A DNA stretch of 64,000 bases, taken from positions 2,046,501-2,110,500 of the forward strand of contig JALDNG010000007.1 of the NCBI GenBank assembly GCA_024349245.1, in the 5' to 3' direction. Within the stretch, counting starts at the first letter, position 1. The number at the start of each line of letters is the position of its first letter. Both the position numbers and the translations under genes were made by a program. Shown in pieces: positions 50,801-61,500 of this stretch. This DNA comes from Neodontobutis hainanensis (taxonomy: Eukaryota > Chordata > Actinopteri > Gobiiformes > Odontobutidae). The notes beneath the pieces are model-generated. The model saw nothing but the letters and a program-made list of their open reading frames with translations. It was not told where the DNA came from and made no database searches.

Positions 50801-53800
50801 AACAAATAATTAACTGTAATATTTAAAAAGTTTTAACACATAAAAATAGATTTGTTTTTTTGTCATAAGGATTCAAATTTAGCTTGATCTGTAGTTTTTA
50901 TGTGTTTTATATGTCAAGCATACACTGAGAGTTTTTTTTCCTGTTTGGTTTGTACTGCAAACTTTATGGTGCACTGTATACAGTTGGGGCATTTAGAGAA
51001 GACTAAATTTATTTCACACTTTTTTTTAGTTTATAGTTAGAAAAACAAACACAAATCATATATCTCTGTGGAATTAGCAGGAGTCAGTAACTTCTAATCC
51101 TCTGCTCTTAGTCTTTTCAATGTGTTAAATCATTGCTGTTACATTTTCAACATTCAGCAGGTACTTCAGGGTTACTCTAAAGACTCTCTTAAGCCACAAA
51201 CACAACTCTAAAATTTTCAAGCAAAACATCACGGCATCTGAGTGACTCTTGTGAGGTTTAAAGTACTGCAGTTAATCCTATTGTAAGTTGTTCTTACCGG
51301 TGAGGGAGACACTGGGACACTGGTTCATCTGTCCTGGCTGCTGCCCTGCAGTTTGAAATGACATCAAGCCCTGATCTCCAAACAAACTGAGCCTTGACTT
51401 CTTGCTTCTCCCACTGCAGTCATCCTCCTGAGACCCCAAAAAGACATCAGAAGTTGACTCTGACCGCTGAGATTGGCTACTGTAGCTGCTCAAAAAGCTC
51501 TTTATTATTGGTTGCCCCATTTGATGTGAATGGAACTGGTTGTCAGCAAGAGAATGAGTGGGCCGCTGATCTGATTCATCTCCAAACATCCCCAGGCTCA
51601 GAGCTCTTCCGCTGCCCTTCTGCTTTTCCAGATGTTTGGATGAGCCCTGACTGGCAAAGTCCCTCCTGTCAGTTAACATGCTCAAACGGGCATTAGCTTT
51701 AGCGCCGGTAAAGAGTCCGCCCAAATCTTGTCGGTCACGTGGAGAAAGCAATGGTTCATCTTTGTGCTTATGTTTGTGCTTGTGTTTCCTCTTGTGTAGG
51801 CGAACCCCTGCTAGGCCACCTGCGCTGCTACTGCTCAGGGATCCCAGGCTCTCTCCTCTTACTGAAGACCCCTGCAATGAGCCACTTGCTCCACGAAGCT
51901 TGGCCCCTGGCTGAAGCTTTGAGTGGCCACCTGAATGGAAAGCTTTGGGAGGGGGGACAGCCGGCCTCATGAAGGGAGATGAAGGTGCAGGTCCTAGAGA
52001 GTGGTGGGGCAGGTAGAATGGGGGAGCAGGTGGAAAATAGCCCAGACTCAGAGGGGGAGCATAGGGCATGGCATAGGGCGCTGCATAGTAATTACCACCT
52101 GCCAGAGGATAACCATATCCTTGTACAAAAGGCAGCTTGGATGTGATTGGCTCGCTGGCTTTGGCTGGACGACCTCGTCTTCTTTTAGCCTTCAACTCAA
52201 CACTCCGACGCATGTATGGGCTAGAGTCACAAGGGTAGGAGTCATAAGTCAATGGATAGAAATGATGGAAGTTTAGGCGGAAAATGGAGGGATAAGGATG
52301 CTGTGGGTAGCAGGTGTATCGGCGGTGAGATACTCTCAGCTGCTGGAGCTTCAATACAACCTGGAAACACACAGAGACAATTGTTTTAACAGGCATGACT
52401 ACAAGAAGCTAGGAAAACCTTATTATGATTTTTTCTAACCTCTTCCAGTTCAGACAGAAAGTGAAGATGATCCCGAGTCTGTAAGCACTTTCTCTTTCGC
52501 CGGTGATGTTTTTGTTTCTTTTCCTGCTGCGTCAGGAAGTTGTCCACAGCAGTCACCTGCCGCTCGCAGTGTGTCCTGCGTTCACGACTGGTAGCTTCCA
52601 GTGCTGCTGCCTCAGTTGCCTCAAATCCACAGAGATCAAAAGAATACCTGAGGACAATGGGAAAAGAAGAATGAAATAACATTTGTATTGTAAATTTTCC
52701 CACCAGGAGACTGGGTTATGTTGGCCACATTTTTTTACGTTTCTTTTTCCATTGCTAAATCAAGTTTTGATGTACCTTCCACAACAGGGCTACCAAGACA
52801 GTGGAACAGGTGCTAAAAGTAGAGCTAAAAAGTGGACCATGCCAAATACAAATCTTAATGAACTACTGAACTGGAGAAAATAAGGCTCAGGTTCAGCTCC
52901 TGTAAAACTACTCACCTGCGCCTTGAGGCTGGTCCCTTCTCGGTTTGATCTGAGGTGCTGTTGTTGTCTGTCCCAATCCCACTGTCACTGGGTATAGTCT
53001 CCTCGCTGTGGGATTCACTGATAGGGGAAAGGGTCACCTCCTTCACTGATGCCCCTTCAGATAGATGGGATGGTGAATTTGCCAGGAGACGTGGTGGCGA
53101 CAGTTTCCATCCTGCAGAGAGGAAGCCCCTTCCTATTGGTTTGGAGGGCAGGGCAGATATTGGCTGTAGACTGGGCATTGTGGCATCAGACTGGCTAGCT
53201 CTAAGTGAGAGACCACTTGGAGAAGAGGTGGTGGAAGGCACTGCATGGTTTTCATGGAAACTAGATGCAGAGAAAAGACCCCTCTCCTTGATGGATTTTG
53301 GAGGGTTGGAGTCTTGGGTTTCTGCCCTAGGCTTCCTTCCTCTCTTCTTACCAATGTAGATGGTTCCTCTCTTGCTCACATTTATCTGTTTCCCCAGCCG
53401 AGCCTCAATTGTGGATGCCACTGCGGTCATAGCTGAGCTAACAGGGGCAGATGCGGACTTCAAAGTGAGAGGGCCACCCTGACCAGAGCCAGAAAGGATC
53501 TCATTGAGGATGCTCTGCATTTTTCCAAATTTCACTTTACTCACTGGCCTAGAGTGGCCCCTTCCGCGCTTTAGCTTTAGATTGTTAGAGCTGGCCACTT
53601 GTACTAATGTGTTTAATGTGTGTGTCTTCCTCCTGCGGCTCAGCGCTGCAGAGGACTCTTGTGCCAGAGGGCTCGGGGGTGAAGTTGAAGTCCCCTCATG
53701 AATGGTCTCTACTGTCAAAAGCGGCTGCTTCTTGGGACGCCCTCGCTTCCTCTTGATAGGTGTGTGGACGGTCAAGCTGTCGGTGTTGGTGTACAGAGGA

Positions 53801-55591
53801 CTGGAAGGGGTGATGGGAAATGGTGAGGGTGGGTCTGCAAAGGCTGAAGGGCTGCCCCTGATTTCTCTTTGGGGTAATATGAGACTGGTGTGTTTTTTAA
53901 CTTTCAGGTACGACCACCTGTCCTTTGCTTTTGGAGGTCTGGAGCTGCTTGTAGAGCTAATGCTGTGGCTCGGGCTTGGGATTGTTCTGTGCCTCGGACT
54001 AGGGATAGGGCTAATGTTAGATCTTGGTTTAGGGCTGGGACTAGCCCTGGGGCTTGGGCTGGGATTTGGACTTGAGAGTCGGGGAGTTGTAGATGGACTG
54101 AGTTTGTTCATATTATTGTGGGAAACTTCTCTGTGTTTAAGGGACTCTGAGCTAGTCTTAGGCCTTCCCACTGGGTTTTTCTTGATCCTGTTCAAGTCTG
54201 AGTCAGGGCAACTACTATCTCCCTTTTCCCTTTTATCACTTTTATCTGGTCTGTCCAATTTTTCTGCCCAATCGCCACTACCACCGGTCTGACTATTGAA
54301 TCGAGAATCATTCTTCTGGAAGTCAATCTTTTGTGCCAATTTTGCCTCATGTGTTCCAGCTTGATGCTTCTCTGTTGAGTCACAATCCTGCCGCTGATGA
54401 GATGGCACCTCTATGGGAAAAGACTCATCAAAGGAAGGCCTCCACCGTCTCTTTCTTCCCTTGCTTTCTTCTGTTCCACATTTTCCATCCTCCCTCTCCT
54501 CCTGGAACTGTACAGCTGTGTCCTCTTGCCGGTATTTCAGCCTTTCTTCTGAATGAGTTGGGCTTTCCAATCCCTTCCCTGCCTGCTTATCCCAAGGTGT
54601 TTCAGCACTGTGGGGATTAACCAGCATCTTCTGTGCATCCTTTCTTCCATACTTCCTCTTGATGTTCCCGAAGAGCTGTTCACTGACCTCTTGCAAGCCC
54701 CTCCCCCTGGAGAGATACATAAGGTTATACATTTATCAGTGTACAATGAGAAATACTATGTTCCCAGAAGAAAGTAAAAAATATTTAACATAGAGTTGTT
54801 ACAGTATATTTTTATTCTGATACAACTACAACATACTGTATACAATACTCATTTAAATAGTGTGTAGCAGTAGGAATAGTTGCAGTAGTGTTTAGTGGTT
54901 TATGGGGATACTTTGACAGTATAAAAATACTGTTGTGCCTATATAATTATAGGCACAACACTTCATACTTGGAAATAATTTTTCTAAGTATATTATGAAC
55001 AAACAGGTTAAGTTTGATTTCTATTGTCTAGCAAGCTTATATGTCTATATGTATAGGTTTCTCACTTATTTCTCATGGAAATGCTATTAATCAGTGTACA
55101 GGTGATGTGTGGAAGTAATTTAATGATTTGAGTAAAATGTAGGCAATGTAGTTGCTTAAAAATATTAATATTAGTGCGTTATATTATGCAGAGATGGAAC
55201 ATTACCGGCTGAGGGACGTAAGGTTGAGAATACTGGCGTCAGTAACCACTGGCAGTTGTAGGTCTGGAGTCAGGGACCTTTGAGGTGACGGACTTTGAGC
55301 TGTTTGTGAGAATGATTGTGACTGATCAAGCAGAGTGCTTCGGTTTGTTGCAGCTAGTTCTCTGGCGGGCTCAGAGTTGCCAGGATTGGCCGGTGATGTG
55401 GTGGGGACAGTAGATGTGATCCAGTCCGTGTTGAGTTGGTGTCCGTGAGGGTTTTGAAAATGCTGTGTTTGCTGTGTATGAGTAGGAAGGTGGCCACTGC
55501 GAGGCTGGTGTTTGGGCGGAGTGTGATCTCCCAAAAGTTGCAGCAGACCTCCCTCTCTCTGCTCAGGCATTCTGAACTGGCGCTCATATGT
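47866..55591 (-). CDS. setbp1: SET-binding protein 1 (SETBP1), C-terminal 1309 residues; 5' exons off the right edge
   Basis: Minus-strand exons: 55206-55591, 52916-54706, 52440-52647, 51298-52360, 47866-48347 (stop 47866-47868). SETBP1 is a nuclear AT-hook protein that binds DNA and the oncoprotein SET, so influencing PP2A and transcription. Visible landmarks in order: YER...PKHQ near the start; AT hook KRKRGRPKKQPLL (about 53717-53757); GKQINVSKRGTIYIGKKRGR with a second AT hook (about 53322-53400); beta-TrCP degron DSGIGT (52969-52986), the human disease hotspot, unchanged; RRRYSFD; AT hook KRRRGRPAK; HKRKHKHKHKHK; the KRREVEQIQKNVRRM region; and the last AT hook KRRPGRPRKQP. The N-terminal ~180-290 residues expected from human (1596 aa) are missing because the first listed exon opens in phase 0 with no initiator. 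The C-terminal proline-rich tract of mammals is absent. Three of the introns fall where mammals have one giant exon. Confidence 0.93.
48348..51297 (-). other. setbp1: setbp1 intron before the last coding exon
   Basis: 2.95 kb, phase 1, with GTAAG donor at 51297 and CCCAG acceptor at 48348. It appears to match the human exon 4/5 boundary. The content is non-coding; purine-rich minus-strand or plus-strand open frames at about 50000-50350 have no recognisable product. Confidence 0.7.
54931..54960. repeat. Perfect 13-bp inverted repeat (hairpin, 4-nt loop) in setbp1 intron
   Basis: TGTTGTGCCTATA, TAAT, TATAGGCACAACA: two perfectly complementary 13-nt arms around a 4-nt loop, inside the 499-bp intron 54707-55205. 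Either a cruciform or RNA hairpin, or the relic of a small palindromic element. Confidence 0.9.
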
Positions 55592-58500
55592 CTGCGGACA
55601 CAGAAGTGAAAATAGTTACTCCATAATATTCCAATCAGTCTCAATAAAGCTGCAAGTATAATGTATCACATATTATCATGTAAGACAACTGATCTCATTC
55701 CCATCTTCATAGGCTTAGCATTAGTCTATCCCAGAGCTTTCTTTTGTGCAGTAATTTTATTTTTGTGAGCACATATTATCATTGCTTGTTGTGGACTGAT
55801 GTGGCATGCTATTCTTTTCACGACAGGACTGAAGCTCTTAATACATCAAGTTCAATGAGCGCACAGTGTGCAACAAAACAATAGGCTTGTTTACAGAGCA
55901 ATTAAATTCCTGTGGCAAGGATGCTGCATGCTGTGAAAGGTGGGGGGTGGGGGGTATTGAGCACACCAAAGCTTCTGCTGGCTATGTCTTTAACTGTCTT
56001 TTCACTTGCAGAACACATACAGACCATTTTCAGCCCTTAATATAATTTGTACATATTCTTCCCACCACATACAATTAACCTTACTGAAAGTGTTTTTAAA
56101 GTAAAGTGGATATGTAATCCTTCAGTCACACAACCTGCCATAGCCGAAGATGCAAACATTCTTCTGTGTATAGACAAGTGCCTAGTGTATCACCGCTGCA
56201 TGATCAATGTGCTAGCAAAAGATGAGAAATAGAGCAGCGGATGGCCTTTGTGGTTTAGCCTGTTATTAACAGACTCAGTGTGACACAACAAGACACTGTT
56301 CTGCTGCGCTGCAGGGATATGTAACCTAACCACACAGGCCTGCCTCTCAGCATGTACACACAGGCATGCAAGCACACATGCATAGGGTGGATGCACATAT
56401 TTGAAAAGCTTTACCAAATCCTGATTTCTCATGCAAAAAATTAAACTGTTTCAGAGATTTACCAAAAAACATTTGAATTTTGAGTTTGAACCGTAGAGCT
56501 AAAGATATCACACAAACATATCCCTTAGCTTCATGCAATGCCGGTTAACACTTTCTTTATCACCGTATGAACATTTCAAACCTGACAAGAAACTAGAACT
56601 CCACAATATCTCCACTGCAATATGGCATTCCATTTAACAGACAAACTGTACACACTAGAATTCATTTTAGCTTTTACTGTGCAATTTATTATTGTAATAT
56701 TAAACATAGTTTGCTTATTGCATGTTTCCTGTGCAGTAATAACAGAAACATGTATTACAAATGAAATTGAGACCACACACAGACAAAGAAACCATTCTAA
56801 ATAATTCATTTGAAAACTCACATACACGTCACGCAGACTCACGCCAACTAACTCACATACTGTGCTATCTCTTTAGTTCAGCTCTGTGTGTGTTTGTGTG
56901 TGTGTGTGTAAATGTAAAGGTGTGTCTGGCCAGGGACATATGAGAGGACACACTAGGAGTCCACAGAGGTATAGAATGACTGACACCAGATACACATGTG
57001 TTTTCTCATTTAACATGTCCTAGAATACCTGCTGCTTCAGGTTAATGGACTTAGAGGAATAAAGATGGAGGGTGTACACACACAAACATCACAGACAGCT
57101 AACTCCCACTAACCAACAAATAACCACAGAGCCACAAACACCTTTGCTGTTTGAGAGAGAAACCAAACACAAGAAAAAATATAAGTCAGCCCCCCCCCCC
57201 GTTCTTTACAATTGGCAGTCATTCAGCTTTTTGTTCTTGGTTGCCTACCTGACCACCATTTCCGCACTCTACTCAGTTCCTGTAACGTTAAGCACAGTGT
57301 AAGGCAATTTAAAGCAAAACGCACTAAAGTTTGAAATTTACACAATCAAATACAAACATTGGTCACACATAGATCACTGTGCCTCATGACAGTCATTTAT
57401 TATAAACACATTCTTGTTCAACAAAACTATATGAACATAGACACTCTTCTCTGTGTCCTACTTCTGGCTTGCAGCAGGGGGCAGCTGTAAGGAATTTATG
57501 CACTAATTCTGTGAGCCTGACCCTAAAACAACCCAAAGGCTTAAAAATTTGACTTTAACCTTTTTTATACACTGTCCCCTTGTTTGTCCAGCCCAAAAGA
57601 CACAAAAGTTTACATAGGCCTAAAATCATTTGATCTGATCTAGAATAACAAGACAATCTCCCTCGAGGCTCAAACAAGATCTCAGGACTGTGATCAGGGG
57701 TTAAAGGTCACACCTCACAGCAAGGTCAACCGCCTTTCTGGGGATATATTCCTTTGGGTTAGCACTTTCTAACAACATTGACCGGTTTTGAAGCATTTGC
57801 ACACAGGAGCGTGACAACAATGACCAATATAGAGCTGCAAATTCCTCTCCACCGGTGATGTAACCATCTGATAAGGTCAGAGCTCAGCAGAGGAGTTCAT
57901 GGGTAATATGTGACTAAGTGCAGCAATCGCACAACTCAAAGGCACTGAGTCACACTGTCACATTTACAGCCTACGAACTGTTGTAAAAAGCCCACTCTAG
58001 AAGTAGAAAGTGGCACTGCTGTATCCTCTCCAGCAACCCCTCCTGGCCTTTGCTCTCCTGCAGTTTTCCATTGAACTTCTTGTACAACCTAGCTTCACAA
58101 TTATACTGGGAAAGAACACCCTAAACAGGCACACCCAGGTCTCACAAGCCAGCACATATACCCACATATACACCAGAGTGCACTCACACATACACACTGC
58201 CCTTCAAATAGTTTTTCGCAGCCTTTTATTTGGCTGCACGCCCGGTGGTTAGAGTGTTTCATTTTTCCCTGTGTATGGAACTGGGCAGCTGTCCAGACGC
58301 ACACACAAAGACTGCGAGAGAGGCAAAGAGGAGGGCGGGGGGGAGTACCAGCAGAAAAACAGGAGAGCGTTGCCTAGACCCGTTTGCAAGTGAGCCTGAT
58401 ACGTTCCTCTTTCTCCCTTTCGCTCCCTGTCACATACTCTCCTTGTGCCCTGTGGCCTGGTGCGCCATGCCCCCCACCCCCAAACTCCTGGTCCCTTCTT

Positions 58501-61500
58501 TTCTTCCTCTTTTCTCTTTTGGACCTGACCATTCTCCCCCTGTGGGAACTACACCTCCTCTAAGCCTTGCACCCCGCGCTCCATTCACAGCTCCTCTTCC
58601 CTGTGATCTGACAGTCCTACATACACACACACAGCTCCTCTGCAAACAAACACCATGAATACTAACATGGCTTTGTGTCCATGGCACTTGGGTAGAAGGA
58701 GTGGGGGCTGTTAAGAAAAAAAGGAGGGAAACGCAGTGGTAGAAAAAAAGAGGAGCTGTAGCGCTGTGTTGCTCTTGTGACCACTCTCACAGACTCTCCC
58801 CCCCGCCCACCCCTTACCCTCCCGTCCCTGTTCCACGTTTCTCTCGTTCTTCCCACCAGTTCTCTCGGGAATAAAGACTTCCATTCATGTGCCTGTGGAG
58901 ACCCACAGCAGGGGAGAGAAAAGAGGGAGGAGAAGGGGTAGGAAAGTTTTTTTTTTTTTGGCAGTTAGGGGGGTGGGTTCAAGGTGGGACACTTTGTGGA
59001 TCAGCCGGATCAGGTCCAAAGTTTTCACTACATTCAGCCAATTACTATTTCGACGGTGGCATGCATGTCAGCCAAACAATTTTCTGGGAAAGTTGTTTGG
59101 GAAAGTTTGAAAACTGGGCTCTATTCAAAACTCAAAATGCTGCAAGGTGTTGCCTCTGCAGCCAAAAAGAAGCTTAATTTTCATGCATATAAAATGACAC
59201 ATTGTAGTTTTAATGCGCTGCACACTCTCCGGCAGCCACAACAATCCTTTACATGAGCGCTCCTAAAGATAGCAGAAAAATACCCAAGAGTCTCCTTGTC
59301 ACACTGTCTTTAGACACGCTCAACCCAAGATGACTCAATCTGAACAAAAGACTGTGATTGGCTGAACTCAAGCATGTTATTACAGCGCAATCTGAGTTTT
59401 TTTTTTCTTGCATAGTAATTACTGACGCATTTACATGCTACGCAAAGTATACATCTAATAATCCATGCTATTAGCATTAATACTGTTTGAGCAGGCGTAT
59501 TTGAGCTTCTATGAATGTGTACAGCTTTAAGGGGCACATGAGAAGAGTTTGTTCCGAACAATTATTACAGGGATTATGAAGCAATTGTTCCTGGTGGCAG
59601 CTCTATCTCAGCTCACAGCATTAGGCATCTCTGTCAGCACCAATGTTTAACTTATAGATATAGAATATAGAAAAATATTTCATTATACATGTCAAACCCT
59701 AAATACAATATAAAACCATTGGAATGTATTCCTCATACTACTCTGTGTACTATATGACCCAAACAAATCTATTGTGGGCAACAGGAAGCCATTAACAGCC
59801 AATGAGCTGCTCTAAGTCCTAAAGGATGGCTTCCTGTGTGGAATGATGGGTAATTCAAGACAGAAGTTGTGCTAAGATTAAACACTTCCTCTCAGGGAAA
59901 GAGTGCTGTGTAAGAGCCATGCCCCCTTCACTGATTAGTCATTTAAAACTCTTCTGCATCATACTGAAGCAGACTGGATTGTCTGAGGAGCGTGGCAACA
60001 TGAAATCATCTGTGTTTCCCACGCAGATGCAACAAAATCAAAAGGATCATGCCCTACACTCCTACACTACTAGTTTCCTTAGGCTTAGGCAATGAGTTTC
60101 AAAAATAGCAATAATAGTGTTTAAACTACTGCTTTGTAGGGAACTACAAATAGACATGATTATAATTTTTATAGATTTGGGCACTTTCTAAAAGAAAAAA
60201 AGATAACAACCTGAACTTTGATAACAACAAAAACAATCAATGAGGTAAAATGTTTAATTAAATATATTGCAAATCCCCATGACAAAGGTATGTACTAAAT
60301 AAACAGCACATACCTGCAAGGCTGTTTAGTCTGTTAAGTTTAAATGGAATTCACTTAAGTCAACATATTTTTCTCAAGTCCTCAAATGATCTCCGCTTGC
60401 AACATGGAGGGTGAGTTCAGAGCCTCAGTAATGACATCTTCTGTGACAAGAAGAATGGGCAAAGTGAGACACAATACTCTTAACCAATCAGACGGACCGC
60501 CTCCCCTCAGGCCCCCTCAAACTAACAATGGCGCTTTGTATGAGGCTGCACTCCACTCACACGCTTACAGACAGGCTGACCAATGTAGGATCCCACCTTT
60601 TGACAGACATTCACAGAAAATATTGAAAAATAGTTACCTATCTGGAGCAGTGCAATGATGTATACCAGCATTTATCAGACAACCGGCTTTGGTTTGACTG
60701 TGTTCTCTTGCAGAGCCAGGCACATGACTGCAGCTGCCCCCCTCTCCCTCTTCTAAAGCTGTACCCCTCCTAGTTGTAGGTGAGAGGTCACACGGAGTGG
60801 CATTCCTCTCGATCTGAGAGAGAGCCTCCGAGTGTTGTACCAAACAGAGGGGGCCACGGCACAGAGTCAGAACAGCACAGGCTGGTAAAAACACACTCGC
60901 ACAGGGCAGGTTAAAGATGAGGAGCATGAGACACAGGGGAGACGGGACGGGTGTTTGTGCGTGTACTGAAATGGACCACTAAACAGAAGACCCTTGTGGC
61001 TCTCCCTGCTTCATAACCACAGCTGTTTGTTTAGTCTAAGATGTCCCATGGGACAGACACACAGACATAAGGACAGACAGACCACATTTGTATCATTTAT
61101 TCATGTACGTATTCATACTTAGAGGACAACCAGTCTAAATAAACAGCACTGTGCAGAGTGAATATTTAACAAAGCCTAGCACAAAAGCCTAAGAAGTATA
61201 TTAACCCTATCACATTATAATAAATAAACCAGTGAATCAACATTCCACAGTGTAGTCACTATGACTATAAAGTTATATTGTATGCAAGTTAAAGATTAAT
61301 GTTTTTACTTAAAATGGTATATAGTGTAGTGGACTATAACATACAATAGATTTAAAATGCACTATATAGAGCTTTCAGTGAAAATGCTAAATGCTTAATG
61401 TTTGAGCACGACTGATTCAGTTTTAAGGACTATCTCCACAATAAATGGGGTCTTCGCAGCTTGTTTTAAATTGATTTAACTGATTTTGCTTTTTGGTTCA

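Noticed and set aside
52361..52439. Frameshift or pseudogene break in setbp1
   Set aside because: The 79-bp interruption has a GT donor and TTTCCAG acceptor, and conserved sequence resumes exactly in frame, so it is a short intron. The same holds for 52648-52915.
53702..54292. 196-codon plus-strand open frame, Leu/Gly-rich
   Set aside because: It is the antisense shadow of the Ser-Pro-rich part of setbp1 (52916-54706).
58230..58658. 142-codon plus-strand open frame, Pro-rich
   Set aside because: A pyrimidine-rich, CA- and C-run stretch in a setbp1 intron; it has no domain and no splice context.
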